DNA from: DASZIT01 sp052143315
GTDB lineage: Bacteria; Actinomycetota; Acidimicrobiia; Acidimicrobiales; RAAP-2
Direction: 5' to 3'
Length of the DNA: 64,000 nucleotides
Assembly: GCA_052143315.1 (NCBI GenBank)
Contig: JBKQTE010000031.1
Location: 4,440 to 68,439 of the forward strand
This document shows, piece by piece, positions 53,732 to 61,868 of this stretch (position 1 is its first letter; every line of letters starts with the position of its first letter). The position numbers were made by a program, and so were the translations under genes. The notes beneath the pieces were generated by a model that searched no databases, was not told the origin of the DNA, and saw only the letters and a list, made by a program, of their open reading frames with translations.

Positions 53732-55488
53732 CCGACCAGACCCAGCTGCCCCTCCCGGCGGAAGAGCGCATCGGCTCCGGACAGGTGGTGCGGGTGAACG
53801 GCCCGCTGGTCGAGGTGGACGGGCTCGATCAGGTGGCCGTGCTCGACGTCGTCGAAGTGGGCCATGCCGGACTGGCCGCCGAGGTGGTCTCGGTGCGCCG
53901 AGGCCTGGTCACGGCCCAGCTCTACGAGTACTCGGGGGGGCTCCGGGTCGGCGAGCCGGCCGTCGGGCGGGGCCATCCGCTCTCCGCCCGACTCGGCCCC
54001 GGCCTCCTCGGCGGCATCTTCGACGGGCTCCTACGGCCCCTTGCCGGCGGTCCGAGGTGGCTCACTCCCGGCTCCCTCCAACAGGTGGGCGAAGAGCGGC
54101 GGTGGCAGTTTGTGCCCGTGGTGTCCCCGGGATCGGTCGTGGGGCCCGGTGACATCCTCGGCACGGTTCCGACGGCGTCAGGCGTCGACCATCGAGTGCT
54201 CGTGCCCGTCGGGGTGAGCGGCCGTGTCGAGTCGGTAGCCGGCAACGCCGAGGTGGACGACGACGGACCGATCGCCGTCGTCGGCGGTCAGCAGCTGGCA
54301 GTGACCGAGGTGTGCCCGGTGCGGGTTCCCCGTCCGATGCGCACCCGGCTCGAGCTCTCGGCTCCGCTCCTCACCGGCCAGCGGGTCGTTGACCTGCTCT
54401 TTCCGATCGCCAAGGGCAGCGCCGCGGCAGTCCCGGGCGGCTTCGGAACCGGCAAGACGGTGCTGTTGCAGCAGATCGTCAAGTGGTGCGAGGCCGACGT
54501 GATCGTCTTCGTCGGGTGCGGGGAGCGGGGCAACGAGCTCGCCGATGCCCTGGCCGACCTGGCCGAGCTCGAGGATCCGAGGACGGGCCTCAGCCTGCTC
54601 CAGCGGACGGTGGTCATCGCCAACACCTCCAATATGCCGGTGATGGCGCGTGAGGCCAGCATCTACACGGGGATGACCGTGGCCGAGTTCTACCGGGACA
54701 TGGGATACGCCGTGGTCCTGCTGGCCGATTCCACCTCGCGGTGGGCCGAGGCGTTGCGCGAGTTCTCGTCGCGGAACGGCGAGCTGCCGGCCGAAGAGGG
54801 CTATCCGGCCGGGCTGGACTCGGCCCTCGCCACCTTCTACGAACGGGCCGGACGGGTCACCACCCTCGGAGGCCAGGAGGGGTCGGTCACGGCGATCGGA
54901 GCGGTATCCCCGCCCGGCGGTGACATGACCGAGCCCGTCACGGCGCACACGGAGCGATTCGTACGGTGCCTGTGGTCGCTCGACCGTGACCTCGCCTATG
55001 CCCGCCACTATCCGGCGATCACGTGGCGACGCTCCTTCTCCCGTGACACGCAGGTGGTGGGAGCGTGGCACGCGTCCGCCGGCCGCCCGGGTTGGGCACG
55101 TGACCAGGCCCGGGCGATCGCCCTCCTCGCCGAGGCGGACCGGCTGGCCCCGATGGTGGACCTGATCGGACTCTCGGCCCTGCCCGGCCGGGAGCGCGTG
55201 GTGATGCTCGGCGGCCGACTGCTGCGCGAGGCGGTCCTGCAACAGAGTGCGCAGAGCCCCAATGACGCAACCTGCACCCCGGAGAAGCAGGCGGCGCTGC
55301 TCGACATGGTGTTCGCCGTCGTCGACCGGTGCTTGGCATTGATCGAGGAAGGGCATCCCGCCTCGATGGTGGAGGAGCTCGATTTCTCGGGGGTGATCCG
55401 GGTGAAAGACGAGGTCGGTCCCGCCGATGCCGGTGGTGTCGAACGTCGGCGCGACGAAGTGCTGGCTTCACTGGAGGGCCAGGCATGA
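53722..55488 (+). CDS. ntpA: V/A-type ATPase catalytic subunit A
   Basis: A 588-residue catalytic subunit. The GxIFDGLLRPL motif near residue 93 and the following non-homologous region (about residues 110-200) are specific to V/A-type A subunits and absent from F1 beta. The P-loop is PGGFGTGKT near 237-245, the catalytic Glu lies in GCGERGNELAD, and ADSTSRWAEALRE is the conserved Walker B/arginine region. All key residues look intact. GTG 53722 or TTG 53728 could be the start; the latter gives the 4-nt overlap favoured in this operon. Confidence 0.96.
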   Translation: MGLTDQTQLPLPAEERIGSGQVVRVNGPLVEVDGLDQVAVLDVVEVGHAGLAAEVVSVRRGLVTAQLYEYSGGLRVGEPAVGRGHPLSARLGPGLLGGIFDGLLRPLAGGPRWLTPGSLQQVGEERRWQFVPVVSPGSVVGPGDILGTVPTASGVDHRVLVPVGVSGRVESVAGNAEVDDDGPIAVVGGQQLAVTEVCPVRVPRPMRTRLELSAPLLTGQRVVDLLFPIAKGSAAAVPGGFGTGKTVLLQQIVKWCEADVIVFVGCGERGNELADALADLAELEDPRTGLSLLQRTVVIANTSNMPVMAREASIYTGMTVAEFYRDMGYAVVLLADSTSRWAEALREFSSRNGELPAEEGYPAGLDSALATFYERAGRVTTLGGQEGSVTAIGAVSPPGGDMTEPVTAHTERFVRCLWSLDRDLAYARHYPAITWRRSFSRDTQVVGAWHASAGRPGWARDQARAIALLAEADRLAPMVDLIGLSALPGRERVVMLGGRLLREAVLQQSAQSPNDATCTPEKQAALLDMVFAVVDRCLALIEEGHPASMVEELDFSGVIRVKDEVGPADAGGVERRRDEVLASLEGQA

Positions 55489-56984
55489 CGGCGGACACCG
55501 AAGGCGCGCCGATCGTCCCCCTCGAGTACCGCGGGGTCCGCGAGGCGGAAGGTCCGCTCGTCGTGGTGGAGGGCCTCGAAGGTGTCGGGTTCGATGAGTT
55601 CGCCGCTGTACGCCTCGCCACCGGTGAGCTCCGTCGTGGCCTGGTGCTCGAGGTCCACCGTGACCTGGCGGTGGTGCAGGTCCTCGAGGGCACGGCCGGC
55701 ATCGACCCCGCCACGGTGACGGTGGCTTTCGAGGGCCGCCCCTTCGAGATACCGGTGGGCGAGGGTTGGCTCGGCCGGGTGTGGGACGGCATGGGCGGAC
55801 CGCTGGACGGAGGGCCGCCGATGCTCAGCGACCTCACCCGACCGGTGGCCGGCGCTCCGCTCAACCCTACGGCACGCGATGTGCCCCGCGAACCGATCCT
55901 GACCGGCATCTCGGTGATCGACGCCTTGACCACACTGGTGCGCGGCCAGAAGCTCCCCGTGTTCTCGTCCGCCGGGCTTCCCCACCTCGAGTTGGCCGCT
56001 CAGATCGCTACCCAGTCCAACATCGACGGTGAGCCGTTCAAGGTGGTGGTCGTGGCCATGGGGCTCACCCACGCGGACGCCGCCACCCTGCGCGATGCGC
56101 TGGAGCTCCGTGCCGAGGCCGGCGAGCTCGCGCTCTTCTTGGATACGGCCGGCGACCCGGTGGTCCAACGGATCCTCGCCCCCCGGGTGGCGCTCACCGT
56201 CGCCGAGCACCTCGCCTTCGACCTCGATCAGAACGTCCTGGTGGTCATGGCCGACATGACGAGCTACTGCGAGGCGGTGCGCGAGGTGTCGGCGGCGCGC
56301 GGAGAGGTCCCCGGGCGGCGTGCCTACCCGGGGTACCTCTACAGCGACCTGGCCTCCCTCTACGAGCGGTGTGGACGGATACACGGGTGCCCCGGCTCGG
56401 TGACCCAGGTTCCGGTGCTCACCATGCCCGCCGGCGACATCACCCACCCCGTGCCCGACCTCACCGGCTACATCACCGAGGGGCAGATCGTGCTGTCATC
56501 CGGTGCCCAGGGTGGCGGCGTCTACCCGCCCGTCGATGTTCTCGGGTCGCTGTCCCGCCTGATGCGCAAAGGAGTCGGAGCGGGCCGCACACGCGGCGAC
56601 CACCCCGGCGTCGCCGCCCAGCTGGTGGCTGCCCTCGACCGTGCCCGGCAGAACCGGGACCTCGCCGACCTCGTCGGTGCCGCCGCACTGACCGAGACGG
56701 ACCGGCGGTATCTCTCGTTTGCCGACGCCTTCAGCTCGGTCCTCGTCGCCCAGGGCACCGATGAATCCCGCTCTTTGGAAGACACCCTGGGCCGAGCCTG
56801 GAAGGTGCTGTCCGAACTGCCCCGCCAGGAGCTGACCATGCTGTCAGGTGCCGACGTGGCGGCGTACTACTCGGGAAGCGACACGGACGAGGCCGTCGCC
56901 GACTCGTCCACCTCGGAGCTTCATACCGAGCATCCGGCGGACGGTGGTGTGGCCGAAGCAGACGAGCTGGTCGGCCGTGGCTGA
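55485..56984 (+). CDS. ntpB: V/A-type ATPase regulatory subunit B
   Basis: A 499-residue non-catalytic subunit. As expected for B subunits it lacks a proper P-loop (the spot reads FSSAGLPHLELAAQIA, the family signature). REVSAARGEVPGRRAYPGYLYSDLASLYERCG is the landmark segment, with the Arg that reaches into the catalytic site. The last 60 residues are an acidic Ser/Asp/Glu-rich tail beyond the usual end. ATG 55485 overlaps the subunit A stop (ATGA), and the end overlaps subunit D by 8 nt. Confidence 0.95.
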   Translation: MTADTEGAPIVPLEYRGVREAEGPLVVVEGLEGVGFDEFAAVRLATGELRRGLVLEVHRDLAVVQVLEGTAGIDPATVTVAFEGRPFEIPVGEGWLGRVWDGMGGPLDGGPPMLSDLTRPVAGAPLNPTARDVPREPILTGISVIDALTTLVRGQKLPVFSSAGLPHLELAAQIATQSNIDGEPFKVVVVAMGLTHADAATLRDALELRAEAGELALFLDTAGDPVVQRILAPRVALTVAEHLAFDLDQNVLVVMADMTSYCEAVREVSAARGEVPGRRAYPGYLYSDLASLYERCGRIHGCPGSVTQVPVLTMPAGDITHPVPDLTGYITEGQIVLSSGAQGGGVYPPVDVLGSLSRLMRKGVGAGRTRGDHPGVAAQLVAALDRARQNRDLADLVGAAALTETDRRYLSFADAFSSVLVAQGTDESRSLEDTLGRAWKVLSELPRQELTMLSGADVAAYYSGSDTDEAVADSSTSELHTEHPADGGVAEADELVGRG

Positions 56985-57657
56985 GCAGGTGCCTCCGGGC
57001 CGGGCGGGTCGGCTGTGGCTCCTGGATCGGCTGGCGTCGGCCCGACGCAGCACGGAGCTGCTCGATCGCAAACGAAACCTCCTCCGACGTGAGCTGCGCC
57101 GGCTCGCCACCGCGCGAGACGGGGCCCAGCAGCGCTGGGTGACCTCCTGCGCGGAGGCGGAGCGCTGGGGTCTGCGGGCGACGGTGCTCGGCGGCGTGTC
57201 CAGTCTGGCACTCAGCTCCGCCATCGTTGCCGGTCGGGCGAACGTCGAGGTGCCGTGGCGCAACACCATGGGCGTCCGTCATCCTGACGAGCCCCGCTGC
57301 AGCTTGGTCCCCTTGTCGCCCGCCGAGGCTGCAGCGGGCAACGCCGCCATGGCGCCGGCGTCGGCCGCCTACCGGCGTGCACTGGAGGCGGCCGTCGCCT
57401 ACGCCGCGGCGGATACCGCATGGCGACTCCTCAATGAAGACTTGCGGGTGACCAACCGGCGTCTGCGAGCCATCGAGCGCCACCGGATACCGGCTCTCGA
57501 TGACGCGCTGCACCGGCTGGAGCTCCAACTCGACGAAATCGAGCGGGAGGAACAGGTGGTGACGCGCTGGGCGCAGCGGCGGCACCAAGGACAGCTCGAC
57601 GGTCCGGCGGGGGCGGCCGGCGATCGCGTGAGCGGCCGGGCGAACGATGGGGCGTGA
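56977..57657 (+). CDS. ntpD: V/A-type ATPase subunit D (central shaft)
   Basis: A 226-residue protein. The N-terminal helix GRLWLLDRLASARRSTELLDRKRNLLRREL and the C-terminal helix LNEDLRVTNRRLRAIERHRIP region pair to form the rotor coiled coil, the standard subunit D signature (LLKxKRxxL, then TxRRVNALE in relatives). It is the last clear gene of the operon. GTG 56977 overlaps the subunit B stop by 8 nt. The C-terminal 20 residues are Gly/Arg-rich and probably disordered. A further 25-codon frame (GTG 57654 to 57731) overlaps its stop but has no support. Confidence 0.92.
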   Translation: MAEQVPPGRAGRLWLLDRLASARRSTELLDRKRNLLRRELRRLATARDGAQQRWVTSCAEAERWGLRATVLGGVSSLALSSAIVAGRANVEVPWRNTMGVRHPDEPRCSLVPLSPAEAAAGNAAMAPASAAYRRALEAAVAYAAADTAWRLLNEDLRVTNRRLRAIERHRIPALDDALHRLELQLDEIEREEQVVTRWAQRRHQGQLDGPAGAAGDRVSGRANDGA

Positions 57658-57798
57658 GACCCACCCCGCTGGTCGCCCTCGGTACGGCGGCCCTCCGTCG
57701 TGTGGTGCTGCTTCGGTGGTCGACTCGCTGAGGGACTCGGCGGCGCGGCGCTTCGTGGGCAGCATCCCAGTCAAACCGGATGCCGGGGGCGACAACAC

Positions 57799-58614
57799 GT
57801 GATCCCCGGCCCAACCGCCGACGAGCCGGCACTCCGCCTCGAGGGAGTCACCGTCGTCCGCGATGCCAACCCGCTGATCGAGGACATCTCCTGGGAGGTC
57901 GGTCCCGGGGAGCGGTGGGCGCTGCTCGGCCCCAACGGGTCCGGTAAGACGACGCTGCTCCGGGTAGTCGGCTCGGCCCTGTGGCCGACCCGTGGGGTGG
58001 TGGAGATCCTGGGCGAGCGCCTTGGACGGGTGGACATGCGGGTGCTCCGTCAGCGCATCGCCGTGGTCAGTGCGGCGGTGGGCCGGTCGTTGCGGCCCGA
58101 GCAGGCGGCGCTGGACGTGGTGCTCACCGGCCGGTACGCCGCCCTCGAGACCTGGTGGCACGAGTACACCGACGCCGATCGAGCCCAGGCCGAGCGGTTA
58201 CTGGGCGACGCCGGTTTCGGCGGCGAGTCGTTCGCCGAGCGGCCGTTTGGCCTGCTCTCCGAAGGTGAGCGCCAGCAGGTGCTGTTGGCCAGGGCACTCA
58301 TGGGGCGACCCGAGCTGCTGCTGATGGACGAGCCAGCCGCCGGTCTGGACCTCGGCGCCCGGGAGCGCCTGGTGGCCCGGCTCGCCCTCCTCGCCGACGA
58401 TCCCACGGTGCCGCCGATGATCCTGGTCACCCACCACGTCGAGGAGATCCCGCCCGGCGTGACCCACGCCGCCCTCATGCGTGACGGGAGGATGGTGGCT
58501 GCCGGCCCGGCCGAGACGGTGTTGACCGGAGCGGCGGTGTCCGAGGCCTTTGGGGTGGACGTGGTGGTGGAGCGCCGGGACGGCCGCTGGTCGGCCCGGG
58601 CTGCCGTCGGCTGA
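57799..58614 (+). CDS. ABC transporter ATP-binding protein (stand-alone)
   Basis: A 271-residue ABC ATPase. Walker A is GPNGSGKTT near residue 46, the Q-loop is in RQRIAVVSAAVGR, the signature is LLSEGERQQVLLARAL, Walker B is LLLMDEPAAGLDLG, and the switch His is in LVTHHVEEI. The tail (AALMRDGRMVAAGPAE) is usual for ModF/iron-chelate-type ATPases. No permease or binding protein is nearby, so it may serve a remote transporter or, like ModF-type proteins, a non-transport role. GTG 57799 was chosen from the beginning of the conserved fold; the 141 nt before it hold nothing convincing. Confidence 0.85.
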   Translation: MIPGPTADEPALRLEGVTVVRDANPLIEDISWEVGPGERWALLGPNGSGKTTLLRVVGSALWPTRGVVEILGERLGRVDMRVLRQRIAVVSAAVGRSLRPEQAALDVVLTGRYAALETWWHEYTDADRAQAERLLGDAGFGGESFAERPFGLLSEGERQQVLLARALMGRPELLLMDEPAAGLDLGARERLVARLALLADDPTVPPMILVTHHVEEIPPGVTHAALMRDGRMVAAGPAETVLTGAAVSEAFGVDVVVERRDGRWSARAAVG

Positions 58615-58731
58615 CCGTTGAGCCCCGATCGGCGGTGGGGCGTTCCGGCGGTGGGAACATCCCGGTCCGGGGCGACGTTGGAAGTGTCAGGCCGCCCGGG
58701 TGGGTGTCCGTCCGCTGACGAGGAGTACGCC

Positions 58732-59358
58732 GTGCCCGATGCCGAGTCCGAGACCCGCCCCGTCGCCGACTTCTGGTTCGACCCACTCTGCCCCTGGGCG
58801 TGGATCTCCTCGAGGTGGATCCTGAACGCGTCCGAGGTGCGGTCGTTCGATGTCCGGTGGCATGTGATGTCGTTGGCCTATCTGAACAGCGACAAGGCTG
58901 ACCTCCCGGAGTCCTATCGCAAGCTGCTGGCCCAGGCCTGGGGACCGGTGCGGGTCTGCATCGCCGCCGAGCAGGCCCACGGAGACAAGGTGCTGCTTCC
59001 GCTGTACACCGCGTTGGGGACCCGCTTCCATCTCGAGGGGAAGCCGAAGGACCGGGCCACCATCGAGGAGGCCCTGGCCGAAGTAGGTCTGCCGACAGAG
59101 CTGGCCGACGCCGCCGACTCCGAGGAGTTCGACGAGGCGCTGAAGCTCTCCCACCACCAGGGCATGGACCAGGTCGGCTACGAGGTCGGCACCCCGGTGA
59201 TCAGTGTGGAGCGGGTGGCCTTCTTCGGACCGGTCATCTCCCCGGCGCCCAAGGGTGAAGCGGCAGGCGTCCTGTGGGACGGGGTGCTGGCCGTGGCCGG
59301 GACCGACGGGTTCTTCGAGCTGAAGCGCTCGCGTACGCGGGACCCGATCTTCGACTGA
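58732..59358 (+). CDS. Rv2466c-like DsbA-fold protein (mycothiol-dependent reductase family) with CPWA motif
   Basis: A 208-residue thioredoxin-fold protein with a DsbA-type helical insert. It follows the mycobacterial Rv2466c (mycothiol-dependent nitroreductase/oxidoreductase) closely: VADFWFDPLCPWAWISSRW at the start, WHVMSLAYLN, RVCIAAEQAHGDKVL, and GTPVISVERVAFFGPVIS with the cis-Pro. The active site is C20-P-W-A23, where Rv2466c has CPWC; only the nucleophilic Cys remains, pointing to a monothiol mechanism with mycothiol. GTG 58732 is preceded by AGGAG at 8 nt. Confidence 0.88.
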   Translation: MPDAESETRPVADFWFDPLCPWAWISSRWILNASEVRSFDVRWHVMSLAYLNSDKADLPESYRKLLAQAWGPVRVCIAAEQAHGDKVLLPLYTALGTRFHLEGKPKDRATIEEALAEVGLPTELADAADSEEFDEALKLSHHQGMDQVGYEVGTPVISVERVAFFGPVISPAPKGEAAGVLWDGVLAVAGTDGFFELKRSRTRDPIFD

Positions 59359-59371
59359 GGCCTCCGCCGGT

Positions 59372-59650
59372 CTACCAGGGCTGCCACCACGCTGGTTCGG
59401 CCGCGTACTGGAGGCGGAACGTCGACGTTCCCGCGGCGATCCAGTCGGCGGCCGTCGCCACCGCCGCAGGATCCAGACTGTGCTCACCCACAGACCGTGC
59501 CGACCCACTCTGCGTCACTAGCAGGAAGGCCGGCTGCCGCTTGAGGGCGACGCCGGCACCGTGTACAACGGGCAGTACGACATTCCGGAGGAGGCCGTTG
59601 CGGGCGCCCGGGCGCCCGATGTCGGCACTGTCGTTCTCCGACCATCCACC
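59372..59650 (-). pseudogene. Possible gene remnant on the minus strand
   Basis: The 345-nt gap 59359-59703 has no clear gene. On the minus strand a frame ending at TAG 59372 reads a protein-like stretch (ALKRQPAFLLVTQSGSARS, then SLDPAAVATAADWIAAGTS and a C-terminus AEPAWWQPW), but no ATG, GTG or TTG lies in frame near its upstream end; the first internal start (a GTG) would give only 48 residues. It may be a decayed gene, or a real gene with an unrecognised start. I cannot name a family. Confidence 0.3.
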
Positions 59651-59703
59651 ACTGCCGAATTGCCCGTCGTTAGGGTTTTCCGGGAAGAAGGTAGGTCGAG
59701 GAG

Positions 59704-60543
59704 TTGACGCTCGTGGTCCTTGTGGTGATCCTCGTGGTGGCGTGGCTGGTGATCTTGGGTCCCAGCGTGCTGCGGCGACGCTCGGGATACGGGGACGGCG
59801 TGAATTCGATCTCGCACTTCCACCGTCAGCTCCGGGTGCTCGAGCACTCCGGGGGGCAACCGATCGTCCCCCCGGCGTATCGGCTCCACTCGCCGGGTGG
59901 GCAGCCGGCCCGGACCGGATCGCGATATCCGGATGTGGCGGCGGTGCCGGTACTCTCTGTGGTCGGCGCCGACCAGCTCCCACGCCCGGCGCTTGCCTTC
60001 CTCGGGGACGACCCGGTTCCCGGTCAGCTCCGGGGGGCCGGGTCGAGCTCGAGGCAGTCGGCCGTCGGCCGTGCGGACATGCAATCGGAACCGGTTGGAG
60101 CCTTCCGCCCTGCCGACCCCGGGCTCCGGAGCCTGGCCCGTCGGCGTCGGCGTGACACGCTGACGGTGCTGACCCTTTTGGTCGTCTCGAGCTTCCTGAT
60201 CGGGTTCATCCCCGGAGCCGGGATGGCTTGGATGGCGACGTTGATCGGTGCCCTGGTGCTGGCCGCCTACGTCGCCATGCTGATCCACATGCGCTCGATG
60301 GCCGAGGAGCGCGAGCGGAAGCTCCACTACCTGCGCCCGTCGACGTCCCGGACCGGTGCCGTTCCGGGCTATGGCCACGGAGCCCGGGGCCACGACGACA
60401 ACGCCGGGTACGAGGTCGTCGCCTACGGAGCCGGCGCCTACGGTGAGGGCGACCCGTACGGCGACGGAGCCGGCATTCGGGACCCCGCCGCCTATGAGGC
60501 GAGCCGATACGCCCATCCGGCTCGACAGGCCGCCGCTCGCTGA
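59704..60543 (+). CDS. Membrane protein with SepX/GlpR-like architecture
   Basis: A 279-residue protein: one N-terminal helix (residues 2-20), a basic and Pro-rich cytoplasmic region with the conserved-looking NSISHFHRQLRVLEHS (35-50), then two close helices (about 152-172 and 176-196) and a Gly/Tyr-rich disordered tail (AYGAGAYGEGDPYGDG). This topology, with HFHRQLRVL after the first helix, is that of actinobacterial SepX/GlpR divisome-associated membrane proteins. The match is by architecture, so a cell-division role is only suggested. It starts at TTG 59704 with GAGGAG directly upstream. Confidence 0.6.
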   Translation: MTLVVLVVILVVAWLVILGPSVLRRRSGYGDGVNSISHFHRQLRVLEHSGGQPIVPPAYRLHSPGGQPARTGSRYPDVAAVPVLSVVGADQLPRPALAFLGDDPVPGQLRGAGSSSRQSAVGRADMQSEPVGAFRPADPGLRSLARRRRRDTLTVLTLLVVSSFLIGFIPGAGMAWMATLIGALVLAAYVAMLIHMRSMAEERERKLHYLRPSTSRTGAVPGYGHGARGHDDNAGYEVVAYGAGAYGEGDPYGDGAGIRDPAAYEASRYAHPARQAAAR

Positions 60544-60825
60544 TCGGGGGAGCCGCCGGTAGTGGACCCTGGCCAGGGAGCCTTGATCGTGCAGCTGATG
60601 CTGTCGGGTTCGGCGACGGACTCCGTCCCGTGCTCGAGCGCTGCCGCTCCAATGTCGCCACCACCGTGCCGCGGGTGCGCCTGTAGCCGTGGGTCGAGGG
60701 GCTGTTCACCACGCTCACGGGTTGGCGCGGGCGAGCTTCCGGCCACCGGCGGATGACGGTGCCGGCCCCGCCGGACGGGTGGCGACGAATCCTGCAGGCG
60801 TGAGCCATCGTCGGTACGATGGCGC
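60544..60825. other. Intergenic region, nothing firm
   Basis: A 282-nt gap. A 64-codon frame from GTG 60562 has an improbable Ser/Cys/Pro-rich product. No tRNA T-loop or hairpin with a T-run is seen. The only supported element is the -10-like TACGAT at its end. Confidence 0.4.
60815..60820 (+). promoter_or_regulatory. Putative -10 hexamer (TACGAT) for the CADD/TenA-fold gene
   Basis: TACGAT ends 5 nt before the ATG; same sequence and nearly the same spacing as before the phosphofructokinase gene. Confidence 0.4.
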
Positions 60826-61542
60826 ATGACCATCGATCGGGAAACCACACACGAGACGGCGCTGAACGGCACCATCAGCGAGGCCCTGGATGCTGCGCTC
60901 GCAGGTCGACTGCTCCTGACGCATCCGTTCTACCGACGTTGGGAAGCCGGGGAGCTGGCGGTCGGGGAGCTGGCGGCGTACGCGGTCCAGTACCGGTCCT
61001 TCGAGGCTGCCCTGCCTGTGATCCTGTCGGGGGTGGTTGACGGCCTTCGGGAGGTCGGGAGCAGCGCGGCCGCAGAGTTGGTCGACCGCAACCTGAACGA
61101 CGAACTGGGAACACCCGAACCCCACCTTGCCCTCTTCGATCGGTTCGCCCGATCGGTGTCGGTGGGCGGTGATCCGTCGGTTCCCGGAGGAGCCGTCGAA
61201 GGGCCCGCCGCCGCCTCCCTGGTCGAAACCTACCGGGACCTCCTGGAGCACAGTCCGGTGGCAGCCCTGGCCGGGTTGGCCGCATACGAGTCGCAAGCGT
61301 CCGAGATCGCCTCGTCCAAGGCGGATGGCCTCCGTCGTTGGTACGGCATCGATGCCGCCGGCGTCGAGTTCTGGGATCTCCATGCGGAGCTCGACTCCGC
61401 CCATGGCGACTGGGCGGTTACCGCGCTGGAGCTGCTCCACGCCAGCCCGAAAGAGGTGACGGAGTCCGCCCGACGCGCCGCGGACGCCTGGTGGTCGTTG
61501 CTCGACGAACGCCAGGACGCCTACCTGGCCAGCGCGGCCTAG
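60826..61542 (+). CDS. Heme-oxygenase-like diiron protein of the CADD/TenA/PqqC group, possible pABA synthase
   Basis: A 238-residue all-helical protein with the HPFYRRWEAGEL opening typical of the group. All six iron ligands of CADD-type diiron proteins can be placed: E93, H100, E155, H186, D190 and H193, with the same spacings as chlamydial CADD (E81, H88, E142, H174, D178, H181). Y154 and K165 also match CADD Tyr141 and Lys152, residues implicated in the self-sacrificing p-aminobenzoate synthase reaction; Y36 may correspond to Tyr27. A folate-precursor role is therefore a real option; other members are oxygenases acting on amino or fatty acids. It is a stand-alone gene. Confidence 0.8.
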   Translation: MTIDRETTHETALNGTISEALDAALAGRLLLTHPFYRRWEAGELAVGELAAYAVQYRSFEAALPVILSGVVDGLREVGSSAAAELVDRNLNDELGTPEPHLALFDRFARSVSVGGDPSVPGGAVEGPAAASLVETYRDLLEHSPVAALAGLAAYESQASEIASSKADGLRRWYGIDAAGVEFWDLHAELDSAHGDWAVTALELLHASPKEVTESARRAADAWWSLLDERQDAYLASAA

Positions 61543-61868
61543 GGAACTGTCAGCACCCCGAGGAGCGAGCCTCTCCAGACCAGGAACGATCAAGGCGTGC
61601 TGAACGGTGCAGGAAAGGGGGGTCGATCCGAGTCGGTGGGTACACCACCCACCGAGGGACCGTGTGGACGCAGGCTGTCGCAGCCGAGCCTTTCCAGAGC
61701 CACGATTGCCACTCTTTGTGTCTGAGACGCCAGCACCCAGGGTGGCTGGAATTGCTCTACGTGTAATCACCTCCGGAATGTGGTCAAATAACCACATTGA
61801 GTGTTTCTTGATGAAGTAGCTACTCCCATACTTTGCAGTTATCGCAAGTACCGAAATGTTGGTGCGTC
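61543..61868. other. Lower-GC intergenic region before the DUF5710 gene
   Basis: A 326-nt region with GC falling well below the window average after 61740. It holds a perfect inverted repeat at 61777-61798 and -10-like CATACT at 61827-61832 (TTGAGT at 61797-61802 is a loosely spaced -35 candidate). No gene is supported in 61543-61740. Confidence 0.45.
61777..61798. repeat. Perfect 8-bp inverted repeat, possible operator
   Basis: AATGTGGT-CAAATA-ACCACATT. It lies about 30-50 nt upstream of a possible -10 and overlaps the place where a -35 would be, which suits a repressor site. It could also form a hairpin, but no T-run follows and no gene ends nearby on the plus strand except the CADD-like gene 235 nt earlier. 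Confidence 0.5.

Noticed and set aside
57654..57731. 25-codon frame overlapping the stop of subunit D (GTGA)
   Set aside because: Too short to judge, Arg/Leu-rich, and no second overlap supports it; recorded only in the subunit D entry.
60562..60756. 64-codon frame from GTG 60562
   Set aside because: Ser/Cys/Pro-rich product, no ribosome site, no overlap with neighbours.
60544..60825. Possible structured RNA in the GC-rich gap
   Set aside because: No tRNA T-loop, no tmRNA or SRP RNA landmark, and no conserved hairpin pattern that I could identify.
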